Positions 1-8,535 of a DNA stretch of 14,407 nucleotides are shown in pieces (position 1 is the stretch's first letter; every line of letters begins with the position of its first letter). This DNA is from Syntrophaceae bacterium UBA2188. Lineage in GTDB: Bacteria; Desulfobacterota; BSN033; UBA1163. Below the pieces are notes generated by a model, which saw only the letters and a list, made by a program, of their open reading frames with translations, did no database searches and was not told where the DNA came from. The DNA is taken from the NCBI GenBank assembly GCA_002327985.1, contig DCVM01000159.1, forward strand, positions 1-14,407, in the 5' to 3' direction. The translations under genes and the position numbers were made by a program.

Positions 1-304
1 TCCGGAGTTTATTAAAAGCCCCTTTGATCCCCATCATATGGTCATTGATTTGTGGAATGAGTTCTTTGGTAATTTCTACAGGGATTGAGAGGAGTATATC
101 TTCTTTATTTTTAAAATATTCATAAATTGTGGCGTCCCCTATGCCTGCGTCTTTAGCTATTTCAGCAATCGTAGCATTTTGGTAACCTTTATCTCCAATA
201 ATCTTTATAGCTGATATTAATATTTTTTTCTTTTTTTCGGATTCTTGATTTTCGTTGACATCATTCTGAATGAATTTCGGCTTTTTTTTCAAATTGTTAG
301 GCAT
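1..304 (-). CDS. TetR/AcrR-family transcriptional regulator, N-terminal part (runs off the left edge)
   Basis: The first 101 residues of a DNA-binding repressor are present; the ligand-binding C-terminal part lies outside the window. After a lysine-rich tail of about 25 residues comes a typical TetR N-terminal domain. The segment at residues 28-43 (KILISAIKIIGDKGYQ) is helix 1, and the helix-turn-helix lies at about residues 44-64, ending in the family hallmark ATIYEYFKNKEDIL. The ATG at 304-302 is the only reasonable start, and only a weak purine stretch (GTAAAG) precedes it. The gene is divergent from the amidohydrolase gene, with 399 bases between them. That spacer has a 12-base palindrome (349-360) and two copies of AATTCGGAA (328-336 and 458-466) that could be operators. 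The form of the recognition helix resembles TetR regulators of fatty-acid or efflux genes, but the target cannot be deduced. Confidence 0.88.
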   Translation of the reverse strand, partial: MPNNLKKKPKFIQNDVNENQESEKKKKILISAIKIIGDKGYQNATIAEIAKDAGIGDATIYEYFKNKEDILLSIPVEITKELIPQINDHMMGIKGAFNKLR

Positions 305-327
305 TCTTTACAGTTTTTTAATAATTT

Positions 328-466
328 AATTCGGAATTTTCGTTTAAAATCATATATGATTGGATTCTTTTGTCAAGTCTTTTTTTAAACTACTCTAATT
401 ATTTAAAATTATTAGCTTATTACAATGATAAAACAATCAATAATTTCTCTCGAATAAAATTCGGAA
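328..466. promoter_or_regulatory. AT-rich divergent control region with a palindrome and a repeated 9-mer
   Basis: Upstream of the TetR-type gene the DNA is very AT-rich. It contains the perfect palindrome ATCATATATGAT at 349-360. The word AATTCGGAA occurs twice in the same orientation, at 328-336 and 458-466. TetR regulators commonly bind palindromes next to their own gene, so these are candidate autoregulatory sites. That role is inferred from position only. Confidence 0.35.
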
Positions 467-507
467 ACTTCATAAATCGAGACGTTTTATAAAAATATGC
501 CAGAATA

Positions 508-670
508 CCCCTCAGCTCTGCTGGGGGGATGAATGGCCTCCCTCTCCCCTGGGGGGAGAGGGTTAGGGTGAGGGGGAAATGATCTTATCATCACCCCCAC
601 CTTAATCCTCCCCCATCAAGGGGGAGGAAAGTTTTTTAGAGAATTTGATGCCCCGCAGCTTGCTGCGGGG
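508..670. repeat. Cluster of G/C-rich hairpins (REP/BIME-like intergenic element)
   Basis: Several inverted repeats follow one another. An imperfect stem at 508-528 pairs CCCCTCAGC with GCTGGGGGG. A 10-bp stem at 540-562 pairs CCCTCTCCCC with GGGGAGAGGG. A looser pairing of G-rich 563-576 with C-rich 592-605 follows. An 8-bp stem at 607-627 pairs CCTCCCCC with GGGGGAGG. A perfect 9-bp stem at 651-670 pairs CCCCGCAGC with GCTGCGGGG. The outer two hairpins share a core, so the block is roughly symmetrical. No T-tract follows the stems, so it does not look like a simple terminator. Such clusters are typical dispersed extragenic elements, but copy number cannot be judged from one copy. Confidence 0.7.
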
Positions 671-703
671 TAGTTCACTTGACAGAAAGTTAAGGTTTTT
701 GTT

Positions 704-2473
704 ATGAAAACGTTCATGAAAGATTTGGAAAAAAGAAAGATCCTCAGTGAAGTGGCCTTGGGAAATATCCCTCCAGATTCAATGATCACAAACGGGACTC
801 TTTTTAATGTATTTACGAGAGAGTTTGTCAAGAGACAGTCCCTCTGGATTAAGGATGGAAGGATCGCCTATGTGGGTCCGGATCATGATCCCCAAAGGGA
901 CGGTAAAACCCAGGTGATCGATGCAGAGGGAAGGGTGCTGCTCCCTGGATTGATCGAAGGGCATACGCACCTTAACAGGTCGGGTATGGAGGAATTCATC
1001 AGGCATGTGATTCCAGGTGGCATCACTACGGTCATCATGGAAACGATCGACTTTGGTCTGATTGCTGGAAGGGAGGGGATCGAATATTTTGTAAAAGGGC
1101 TGGAAGGACAGCCCATACGATTTTATTACACGGTGGCTCCTCTTTGCGGCCTTACTTCCGCGGAAGAGATCAATGCGTTGACGAATAAAGAACTTCAGCC
1201 TTTTCTAAGAAATCCGAAATGCCTGGGGATAGGTGAAATTTATTGGGGTAACATCTTCCTGAAAGGGAAACAGGGGGAGAGGATAAGAGAATTTGCCTCA
1301 ATGGGCCTTGATGTAGGGAAAAGGGTAGAAGGTCACACGGCAGGTGCTTCAGGGAGAAAACTCCAAGCCTATACGGATTTCGGCATCTCGTCCTGCCACG
1401 AACCCATCACTGAAGAGGAAGTTTTAGAAAGACTGAGACTGGGCTACTGGGTGATGATCAGAGAAGGGTCCATCCGTAAAGAACTTCCTGGAGTCGCAGG
1501 GATTTTCAAAAGGAAGATTGATTTCAGAAGACTCACCCTTTCAACGGATGGGGTAGATCCTGAAGATTTTCTTCGCGAAGGTTATCTTGATGCTTCATTG
1601 AGGACGGCTTTAAAACTTGGAGTTCCACCTGAAGTCGCTTATCAAATGGCGACCATCAATGTGGCAGAGCATTTCCGGCTTGATCATCTCATCGGGTCTC
1701 TTTCGCCGGGGAAGTTGGCAGACATTTTGATCATTCCTTCTCCCAAAGTTTTCTTGCCCCAGATGGTGATGTGTGAGGGGAAAGTGATTTGTAGAGAGGG
1801 GAACATTACGGTTGAGTCAAAGAAAGTAACATTCCCCAAAAGCATGTTTGATACAGTGAAAGTTCCAGACGATATCTTTTCTTTAATAAAAGGTAGAGCC
1901 ATGGCGGAACCCACCGGAGATTTAGCAAAGGCGGGAAAGGTAAGGGTAATGGAATTAGTAACCAATCTTGTCACCAAAGAGACAATGATTGATCTTGAGA
2001 ATCCCAAAGAGTCCAAAGAGGTCACGATGCTGCTTGCATTAGATCGAGTGGGAAGGGGAGGGGCCTTTATGGGGCTTCTCAAGGGATTTGGCCTTCAAAG
2101 AGGAGCTTATGGAACCACAATGTCCTGGGATACTATTTGTATGTTTGTCGTTGGTTGTGATATGGATTCCATGAAAACGGTTATAAGGAGACTTAAAGAG
2201 ATTGGTGGAGGAGGCGTTTATGCGATAGGAGACGAGATCGTCTCAGAATTTCCGGCCCCCCTTTGCGGCTTCTATTCACTTAAACCGATGGAAATATTAA
2301 GTGCTGAGATCAAAAATCTTGAAGGATGTCTGAAAAAAAATGGAGTAAGATTGGAAAAACCCACCCTCACGGTCGATACGCTCGGCACCCCTGCCATTCC
2401 CCACCTGCGGATCACCCATCACGGGTATGTGAGATTAAAGGATAGAGCCGTCCTCCCACTTGAAATCGAATAA
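704..2473 (+). CDS. Adenine deaminase-family amidohydrolase
   Basis: A 589-residue metal-dependent hydrolase of the adenine deaminase (Ade/AdeC) family, which converts adenine to hypoxanthine and ammonia in the cytoplasm for purine salvage. The metal ligands expected for the fold are visible: H87 and H89 (GHTH), E178 (LGIGEIYWG), H211 (EGHTAGASG), H232 (SCHEP) and D282 (STDGVDPEDF). Residues about 30-83 and 330-370 form the composite beta domain of amidohydrolases. Residues about 400-589 match the Ade C-terminal domain. Length is close to the usual 570-600. Two usual Ade motifs are altered: the segment after HxH reads LNRSGM rather than the IESSM type, and the TDD motif reads TDG. The substrate may therefore not be adenine. 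The ATG at 704 has an AAGG ribosome-binding site at 692-695. The gene stands alone and converges on ppdK. Confidence 0.85.
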   Translation: MKTFMKDLEKRKILSEVALGNIPPDSMITNGTLFNVFTREFVKRQSLWIKDGRIAYVGPDHDPQRDGKTQVIDAEGRVLLPGLIEGHTHLNRSGMEEFIRHVIPGGITTVIMETIDFGLIAGREGIEYFVKGLEGQPIRFYYTVAPLCGLTSAEEINALTNKELQPFLRNPKCLGIGEIYWGNIFLKGKQGERIREFASMGLDVGKRVEGHTAGASGRKLQAYTDFGISSCHEPITEEEVLERLRLGYWVMIREGSIRKELPGVAGIFKRKIDFRRLTLSTDGVDPEDFLREGYLDASLRTALKLGVPPEVAYQMATINVAEHFRLDHLIGSLSPGKLADILIIPSPKVFLPQMVMCEGKVICREGNITVESKKVTFPKSMFDTVKVPDDIFSLIKGRAMAEPTGDLAKAGKVRVMELVTNLVTKETMIDLENPKESKEVTMLLALDRVGRGGAFMGLLKGFGLQRGAYGTTMSWDTICMFVVGCDMDSMKTVIRRLKEIGGGGVYAIGDEIVSEFPAPLCGFYSLKPMEILSAEIKNLEGCLKKNGVRLEKPTLTVDTLGTPAIPHLRITHHGYVRLKDRAVLPLEIE

Positions 2474-2505
2474 CCTATTCCAAAATTTTATCATTCATAA
2501 ATCAT

Positions 2506-5334
2506 CTAAAAAAAGATGCTGAAACTTGTGTCCGGGTCGTATTTTTCAGGAGGTTTTTTATCCTTCTCTTTTAATTTGGCATGGGCGGCTGCAAGCCTCG
2601 CAATCGGGAGCCGCGGAACAGAACAACTCACATAGGAAAGGCCGATGCCATGACTGAATTCGACCGATTCCGGATGCCCGCCGTGCTCCCCACAAATTCC
2701 AATTTTCAGACCTGGCTTTGTCCTCCTTCCCCATTCAATGGCGATCATCATTAATCTTCCCACTCCCTTGACATCCAAGACTTCAAAAGGATTGTCCTGA
2801 AGAATTTTTCGCTGATTGTAAAGGGGAAGGAATTTATTCTCCGCATCCTCTCTTGAAAAAGAGAAGGTAGCCTGAGTGAGATCGTTCGTTCCAAAGGAGA
2901 AGAAATCTGCCACTTCAGCCAATCTCCCGGCCCTCATACAGGCCCTCACCACTTCAATCATCGTTCCAAATTTGAAAGGGATCTGTATGCTATATTGTTT
3001 TTCCACTTCTTTTTGGATTTTTTTGACGAGTTGGTAAACCCATTTTAACTCCTGGGCCGTGCAGACTTGAGGAACCATGATTTCAGGTTCAATGTCGAGG
3101 CCCTCCTTGATCAGCTCGGCCGCTGCCTCAAGAATAGCCTGAATTTGCATCCGATAGATCTCAGGATAAGTGATTCCCAACCTCACACCCCGGTGGCCCA
3201 ACATGGGGTTGACCTCCATCATCTCTTTCACCTTCCTGAGGGTTTCCTTCTGTTTTCGAATCAGCTTCTTGTCGAGTTTCTGATTCTTAATTTCCACGAT
3301 ATCTGCAACCACATGATCAAGGAGTTTGAGTGATTCCCGGAAAGAAGGATCCAGAAACTTCATCGTATTAGAGATATTTTCCATCGTGGAAAAAGTGGTT
3401 TCCACCTCTTTCAGTTTTCTCAATTCTTCAGCCAGTTCTTCAGCAGACGGGAGAAATTCGTGAAGCGGTGGATCCAGAAGTCGGATCGTCACTGGCAGCC
3501 CTGCCATGGCTTTAAAAATTTCCTTCAAGTCATTTCGCTGCATGGGAAGGAGTTTTGCAATCGCCTCTGCTCTCCTCTCCTTCGATCCTGCCAGGATCAT
3601 CTCTCGAACGATGGGCAACCGATCGACAGCGTTAAACATTCTTTCTGTTCGGCAGAGACCGATCCCTTCGGCCCCCAACTGCCTCGCTCGGGCGGCTGCT
3701 TCAGGCGTATCGGCATTGGCTCGAACGCCCACCGTTCTCATTTCATCCGCCCAACTCAAGAGCGTGAGGAGATCTTTGCTGATCTCGGGTTCTACGGTAG
3801 GAACCTCGCCTAAGTAGACCTCTCCCCTGGAGCCATCGATCGTAATAAAATCTCCCTCTTTGATATGGATATTTCTAATGATCGCTTCTCTTGCTTTCGA
3901 ATCGATGCGGAGTTCCTCGCAACCTGAAACACAAGGTTTCCCCATGCCTCTTGCCACCACAGCGGCATGAGAGGTTTTTCCTCCTCGGTTTGTCAGGATT
4001 CCCTGAGAGGCAAAGAAACCATGAATATCCTCTGGTTTCGTCTCTTCTCGAACCAGAATGACGTGATGGCCCAGTTTGCCTATCCGTTCCGCCTCATCGG
4101 CATCGAATATAGCTTTCCCAGAAGCGGCTCCCGGAGAGGCGGGGAGGCCAACGACAATGGACTTTCCCTTGAAATTTGGATCGATCCGTTTATGAAGGAG
4201 TTGTTCCAGCTCTTGAGGTTTTAATCTCAGGACAGCCTGTTCTCTCTCAATCAGCTTTTCAGCGACCATCTCTTTGGAGGTTCGCACGATCGCCTGAGCA
4301 TTCATCTTTCCATTTCGCGTCTGAAGAATGTAAAGGTTTCCTTTCTCGACGGTGAATTCAAAATCTTGAACTTCATGAAAACGTTCTTCCAGGGTTTTTC
4401 TGACCCGTTCCAACTCTCGATAGATTTTTGGCATTTCCTTCTTCATTTCTTGAATGGGTTTGGGTGTCCGGATCCCGGCTACGACATCCTCCCCCTGAGC
4501 ATTCACGAGATATTCGCCATAAAGGATATTCTCTCCTGTGCCCGGGTCCCGTGTAAACGCCACCCCTGTCGCCGAGTCAAAACCCATATTCCCAAAAACC
4601 ATGGTGCATACATTGACGGCTGTTCCATTCGCCATGTCTGAGGTGATGTTGAATTCCTTTCGGTAATCCACAGCTCTCTTACCCATCCAGGATTTAAAAA
4701 CCGCTTCGATAGCAAGTCTGAGTTGGACCATCGGATCTTGAGGAAAAGGCGTTCTGGTCCTCTTCTTCACTAATGTCAAAAATTGTTTACAAATATCCTT
4801 AAGAAGATCTGCATCAAGATCGGTATCTTCTTTGGTTCCCACCCTTTCTTTGGTTTTGTTGAGAATTTGGTCGAATTCCTTCTCCCCAACCCCCAAGGCG
4901 ATTTTCCCAAAGAGTTGAATAAATCTCCGGTAAGCGTCATAGGCGAATCTTCCGTCCGAGGTGATCTGGATCAACCCCTCAAGGGTCTTGTCATTTAGAC
5001 CCAGATTGAGGATGGTGTCCATCATTCCTGGCATGGAGACCGCCGCTCCCGACCGGACAGAGAAGAAGAGGGGATTTTGAGGACTTCCGAATTTTTTACC
5101 CGCCTTTTCCTCAACCGTTTTCAGATTTACCGCCACCTCTTCCATGAGGTTTTTAGGAAGTTTCTTTTTGTTCTCATAATAATGAAGGCAGGCCTCGGTG
5201 GTGACGATAAATCCAGGAGGAACAGGAAGACCCATGCGCGTCATTTCAGCCAGGCCCGCTCCTTTCCCTCCCAGGAGTTTTTTATTTGTTCCATCCGCCT
5301 CTTCAAAGAGATAGATATGTTTTGGATTTTCCAT
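2506..5334 (-). CDS. ppdK: Pyruvate, phosphate dikinase
   Basis: A 942-residue cytoplasmic enzyme that reversibly makes PEP, AMP and pyrophosphate from pyruvate, ATP and phosphate. The N-terminal ATP-grasp domain (about 1-340) begins with the family signature LLGGKGAGLAEM and VPPGF. The swivelling phosphohistidine domain carries the catalytic His456 in GGKTSHAAVVARGMG, with the Thr two residues before it that plant-type regulators target. The C-terminal TIM barrel contains NPMLGHRGVRLG (709-720) and ends with the PEP-binding region and Cys881 (IGICGEHGG). The protein is about 65 residues longer than the well-known 874-residue Clostridium enzyme. Part of the excess is a charged, probably helical insert at about 635-705; the rest is a lysine-rich tail after 918. 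AAGGAA precedes the start on the minus strand. The gene is divergent from ppsA. Confidence 0.96.
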   Translation of the reverse strand: MENPKHIYLFEEADGTNKKLLGGKGAGLAEMTRMGLPVPPGFIVTTEACLHYYENKKKLPKNLMEEVAVNLKTVEEKAGKKFGSPQNPLFFSVRSGAAVSMPGMMDTILNLGLNDKTLEGLIQITSDGRFAYDAYRRFIQLFGKIALGVGEKEFDQILNKTKERVGTKEDTDLDADLLKDICKQFLTLVKKRTRTPFPQDPMVQLRLAIEAVFKSWMGKRAVDYRKEFNITSDMANGTAVNVCTMVFGNMGFDSATGVAFTRDPGTGENILYGEYLVNAQGEDVVAGIRTPKPIQEMKKEMPKIYRELERVRKTLEERFHEVQDFEFTVEKGNLYILQTRNGKMNAQAIVRTSKEMVAEKLIEREQAVLRLKPQELEQLLHKRIDPNFKGKSIVVGLPASPGAASGKAIFDADEAERIGKLGHHVILVREETKPEDIHGFFASQGILTNRGGKTSHAAVVARGMGKPCVSGCEELRIDSKAREAIIRNIHIKEGDFITIDGSRGEVYLGEVPTVEPEISKDLLTLLSWADEMRTVGVRANADTPEAAARARQLGAEGIGLCRTERMFNAVDRLPIVREMILAGSKERRAEAIAKLLPMQRNDLKEIFKAMAGLPVTIRLLDPPLHEFLPSAEELAEELRKLKEVETTFSTMENISNTMKFLDPSFRESLKLLDHVVADIVEIKNQKLDKKLIRKQKETLRKVKEMMEVNPMLGHRGVRLGITYPEIYRMQIQAILEAAAELIKEGLDIEPEIMVPQVCTAQELKWVYQLVKKIQKEVEKQYSIQIPFKFGTMIEVVRACMRAGRLAEVADFFSFGTNDLTQATFSFSREDAENKFLPLYNQRKILQDNPFEVLDVKGVGRLMMIAIEWGRRTKPGLKIGICGEHGGHPESVEFSHGIGLSYVSCSVPRLPIARLAAAHAKLKEKDKKPPEKYDPDTSFSIFF

Positions 5335-5454
5335 GAGTTTAAGTTCCTTTTTTGCAATTATAATTGATTAAAAACCAAATCTCCATTATAATATACCGTA
5401 ATATTTTTAATAAAAAAACAAGAAAATTGACAAAGATTTCCAGGGAGGGGGGTT
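5335..5454. promoter_or_regulatory. Divergent ppdK/ppsA promoter region
   Basis: This 120-base AT-rich gap holds the promoters of both dikinase genes. For ppsA a good sigma-70-type promoter is visible: TTGATT at 5364-5369, a 17-base spacer and TATAAT at 5387-5392, leaving a leader of about 55 bases. A perfect palindrome, CAATTATAATTG (5355-5366), overlaps the -35 box and could bind a regulator. For ppdK, minus-strand TATAAT boxes are available at 5390-5385 and 5362-5357, with only weak -35 matches. The two promoters therefore overlap and could compete. The ppsA ribosome-binding site is the G-rich stretch at 5442-5452. Confidence 0.6.
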
Positions 5455-7938
5455 ATGGGTAAAAAACCTTATATTCTTTGGTTTGATGAAATTGGACTAG
5501 GTGACATTCCCGTTGTAGGAGGGAAAAATGCTTCTTTGGGAGAGATGCGAAAAGAACTGACGAAACAAGGGGTGAACGTCCCGAATGGATTTGCCGTGAC
5601 GGTCAATGCCTACCATGCTCTTTTGGAGGAAGGAGTTGTGCAAGACTGGCACGATGCCAAAGATAAACCAAAGATTAAAGATAGTATCAAAGAGATCATA
5701 ACGGGTCTTGATGTTGAAAATGTAGAAGCCCTTTCTGAGAGTGGAAGCCGGGTTCGAAGGCTTATTTACAGCCTCGAATTTCCCAGGGAAATCGTTGAAG
5801 ATATTGTGAAGGCTTATCGAAAGTTGTGCAAGGAGTATGGAGAGGATACAGATGTAGCGGTCCGTAGTAGTGCGACAGCAGAGGATCTTCCTGGCGCAAG
5901 CTTTGCAGGTCAGCAAGAGACGTATCTTAACATTCGCGGGGAATATGCTCTCGTCCAAGCCTGCAAACGTTGTTTTGCTTCTCTCTTTACCAACCGGGCC
6001 ATCTCCTATCGAACCCATAAAGGATTTGACCACTTCCAGGTCGCCCTCTCCATAGGAGTTCAAAAGATGGTGCGATCCGATAAGGCTTGTTCTGGTGTGA
6101 TGTTTACTATCGATACAGAATCCGGTTTTCCGCACGTGGTGTATATCACAGGTGCCTATGGATTGGGGGAAAATATTGTTCAGGGAGTCATCAATCCTGA
6201 CGAATTTTATGTATTCAAACCCTGCATCAAAGGAAATTATAAACCCATCATTCAAAAAAACCTCGGGACCAAAGAGATCAAAATGATCTATACACTGGAA
6301 GGAGAGGGTTCGACAAAGAATATTCCTGTTTCCGCGCAAGAAAGGGCCGATTTCATCCTCAACGATGAGGAGATTATTCAACTTGCTAAATGGGGGATCA
6401 CCATCGAGGAACACTATTCGAAAAAAGCAGGGGTCTACAGACCCATGGATATTGAGTGGGCAAAAGATGGGATGACCCAGCAACTCTTTATCCTTCAGGC
6501 CAGACCAGAGACAGTAAAATCCCAAGGAGCGATGAATATTTTAGAGACCTATTTTTTGAAAGAGAAAGGAAGGGTCTTAGTACAAGGGAAAAGTGTCGGT
6601 GAAAAAATCGGAGCGGGTCCGATCAATGTCATCACGAGTGCGAGAGAGATTGAGAAATTTAAAAAAGGTGAGATTTTGGTCACCCAGATGACAGACCCAG
6701 ACTGGGAACCCATTATGAAAATCGCCTCAGGCATTGTGACCGACCGCGGTGGAAGGACTTGCCATGCCGCGATCATTAGCCGTGAACTGGGCGTTCCCTG
6801 TGTTGTGGGGACGAGCAATGGAAGTGAAATTCTGAAAGATTATCGGAGTGCTACAGTGTGTTGCGCAGAAGGAGAGACAGGATTGGTTTTTGAAGGGATC
6901 CTCGATTACGAGGTGAGACGTTTCGATATGGCACATCTGGAGAAGCCCCAAACAAAAATCATGATGAACGTAGGGGATCCGGACAATGCCTTCCACCTCT
7001 CTTTTATCCCCAACGACGGGGTGGGTCTGGCCAGGCTAGAATTTATTATCAATAATTCTATACGAATCCACCCCATGGCACTTGTCCGATTTGATTCGTT
7101 GAATGATAGCCATACTAAAAGGGAGATTGAACAGTTAACCATCGGGTATGAGGATAAGGAGGCCTTCTTCGTCGATAAGCTGGCTCAAGGGGTGGCTAAG
7201 ATTGCTGCTGCCTTTTATCCGAGAGATGTCATTGTGAGAATGAGTGATTTTAAAAGCAATGAATATGCCAATCTCATTGGAGGAAGCGAATTTGAGCCTA
7301 TCGAGGACAACCCCATGATTGGTTTCCGGGGGGCCTCCCGATATTATGATGAGTCTTACCAAGAGGGGTTTGCTCTCGAATGCGCCGCGATGAAAAAAGT
7401 TCGGGATGAAATGGGTCTAACCAATGTGAAATTGATGATCCCCTTCTGCCGCACCGCGGAAGAAGGGAGACTGGTGGTGGCCGAGATGAGGAAGCATGGT
7501 CTCATCCAGGGGAAAAACGGGCTTGAAATCTACATGATGTGCGAGATTCCCAGCAATGTGATCATGGCGGATGAATTTGCTGAGATTTTTGACGGGTTCT
7601 CCATTGGATCGAATGACCTAACCCAGTTGGTGTTGGGATTGGATCGTGATTCAGAGAAGGTTTCTCATATCTTTGATGAACGGAATCCGGCTGTGAAAAG
7701 GATGGTTCAATCGATCATTGAGAGTGCCAAGAAGAATGGAAGAAAGATTGGCATCTGTGGCCAAGCCCCCAGCGATTATCCAGAATTCGCTGAGTTTTTA
7801 GTCCGTTGTGGCATTGATAGCATTTCTTTGAATCCGGATACCGTCATCAAGACCACCGACAGGATCTTACAAATGGAGAAGGAGCTGGGGATTTCCAGAA
7901 GAGAAGATTCGGGAAAGGAAGTCCTCGCTGCCAATTGA
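5455..7938 (+). CDS. ppsA: Phosphoenolpyruvate synthase (pyruvate, water dikinase)
   Basis: An 827-residue cytoplasmic enzyme making PEP, AMP and phosphate from pyruvate, ATP and water, the committed gluconeogenic step from pyruvate. The N-terminal ATP-grasp domain (1-355) carries VGGKNASLGEM, VPNGFAVT and the AVRSSATAEDLPGASFAGQQ signature at about 135-154. The phosphohistidine domain carries catalytic His437 in DRGGRTCHAAIISRELG. The TIM-barrel domain contains ENPMIGFRGASRYY-type sequence (here DNPMIGFRGASRYY) and the catalytic Cys768 in KIGICGQAPSDYPEF. Length fits the family (about 790-830). A strong G-rich ribosome-binding site lies just upstream of the ATG. The stop codon abuts the queH start with no gap, implying co-transcription. 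The neighbouring ppdK performs the same carbon conversion with phosphate and pyrophosphate. Confidence 0.97.
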   Translation: MGKKPYILWFDEIGLGDIPVVGGKNASLGEMRKELTKQGVNVPNGFAVTVNAYHALLEEGVVQDWHDAKDKPKIKDSIKEIITGLDVENVEALSESGSRVRRLIYSLEFPREIVEDIVKAYRKLCKEYGEDTDVAVRSSATAEDLPGASFAGQQETYLNIRGEYALVQACKRCFASLFTNRAISYRTHKGFDHFQVALSIGVQKMVRSDKACSGVMFTIDTESGFPHVVYITGAYGLGENIVQGVINPDEFYVFKPCIKGNYKPIIQKNLGTKEIKMIYTLEGEGSTKNIPVSAQERADFILNDEEIIQLAKWGITIEEHYSKKAGVYRPMDIEWAKDGMTQQLFILQARPETVKSQGAMNILETYFLKEKGRVLVQGKSVGEKIGAGPINVITSAREIEKFKKGEILVTQMTDPDWEPIMKIASGIVTDRGGRTCHAAIISRELGVPCVVGTSNGSEILKDYRSATVCCAEGETGLVFEGILDYEVRRFDMAHLEKPQTKIMMNVGDPDNAFHLSFIPNDGVGLARLEFIINNSIRIHPMALVRFDSLNDSHTKREIEQLTIGYEDKEAFFVDKLAQGVAKIAAAFYPRDVIVRMSDFKSNEYANLIGGSEFEPIEDNPMIGFRGASRYYDESYQEGFALECAAMKKVRDEMGLTNVKLMIPFCRTAEEGRLVVAEMRKHGLIQGKNGLEIYMMCEIPSNVIMADEFAEIFDGFSIGSNDLTQLVLGLDRDSEKVSHIFDERNPAVKRMVQSIIESAKKNGRKIGICGQAPSDYPEFAEFLVRCGIDSISLNPDTVIKTTDRILQMEKELGISRREDSGKEVLAAN

Positions 7939-8487
7939 ATGAAAATTCTTCTTCATATCTGTTGCGCCAACTGCGCCATTTATCCCCTTGAACGAATCAA
8001 AGGAAAAGGGGATGAGGCCGTTGGCTTTTTTTTTAATCCCAATATTCATCCTTACCAGGAATATCAGAAAAGACTGGATGCCCTGAAACAATACTCAGAG
8101 AGGGTTGGGGTGGAAGTCATCTATCGGGATGAATATCTCCTTGAGGAATTTTTAAGAAATGTCTCCCATCGAGTAGAGGAGAGATGCCAGTATTGCTATT
8201 CCGTTCGGCTTGAAGCCACAGCTCAGGCGGCAAAGAAAAACGCCTTCGATGGTTTTTCAACCACCCTTCTCCAGAGTACCCATCAGAACCATGCTTTGAT
8301 CAAGGAAACAGGAGAGCGATTCGGCCAAGCCATTGGGATTTCATTCTATTATGAGGATTTCCGGAAGGGATGGAAAAGAGGAGCAGAAGTTTCCAAGGCG
8401 ATGGGATTATATCGTCAGCAATACTGTGGCTGTATCTACTCTGAAAAAGAACGATTCATGAAAAAGAAAGTGACTAAATTGACCTAA
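7939..8487 (+). CDS. queH: Epoxyqueuosine reductase QueH (DUF208 family)
   Basis: A 182-residue protein of the QueH family, the non-cobalamin iron-sulfur enzyme that reduces epoxyqueuosine to queuosine at the wobble position of GUN-anticodon tRNAs. The conserved cysteines are all visible: C8, C9 and C12 in LHICCANC, C83 and C86 in RCQYC, and C163 and C165 in QYCGC. They are the expected ligands for the cluster and metal and for redox chemistry. Also typical are the FFNPNIHPYQEYQKR segment and the FSTTLLQSTHQNH segment. The ATG directly follows the ppsA TGA. A GGAAAGGAAG purine stretch lies 17 bases upstream, too far for a good ribosome-binding site, so translational coupling to ppsA is likely. 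The last codons overlap a degenerate 10-base repeat array. Confidence 0.92.
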   Translation: MKILLHICCANCAIYPLERIKGKGDEAVGFFFNPNIHPYQEYQKRLDALKQYSERVGVEVIYRDEYLLEEFLRNVSHRVEERCQYCYSVRLEATAQAAKKNAFDGFSTTLLQSTHQNHALIKETGERFGQAIGISFYYEDFRKGWKRGAEVSKAMGLYRQQYCGCIYSEKERFMKKKVTKLT

Positions 8488-8523
8488 AGTGAACCAAAGT
8501 GCCTAAAATTAAGTTTAAGCACC
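8474..8523. repeat. Degenerate 10-base tandem array at the queH end
   Basis: Five consecutive 10-base units can be read: CTAAATTGAC, CTAAAGTGAA, CCAAAGTGCC, TAAAATTAAG and TTTAAGCACC. The first three agree well with a CTAAAGTGAC consensus; the last two are poor. The array covers the last codons of queH and most of the gap to the next gene. It belongs with the other short-unit arrays in this window. Confidence 0.55.
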
Positions 8524-8535
8524 CTTAGGAGTTTT

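Noticed and set aside
679..708. TTGACA with TATGAA 18 bases on, as the promoter of the amidohydrolase gene
   Set aside because: The -10 would overlap the start codon and place the transcript start inside the gene; only a leaderless start at a later ATG (716) would rescue it, and an AAGG ribosome-binding site serves the first ATG.
2474..2505. Bidirectional terminator between the converging amidohydrolase and ppdK genes
   Set aside because: Only 32 AT-rich bases with no stem of useful length.
5427..5432. TTGACA just before ppsA as a -35 box
   Set aside because: Only 22 bases before the ATG, so the -10 would fall on the ribosome-binding site and start; the TTGATT/TATAAT pair upstream is better placed.
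5497..6525. 342-codon open frame on the minus strand
   Set aside because: Lies wholly inside ppsA, whose catalytic motifs are unmistakable; the antisense translation has no recognisable domain. It is a by-product of codon use.
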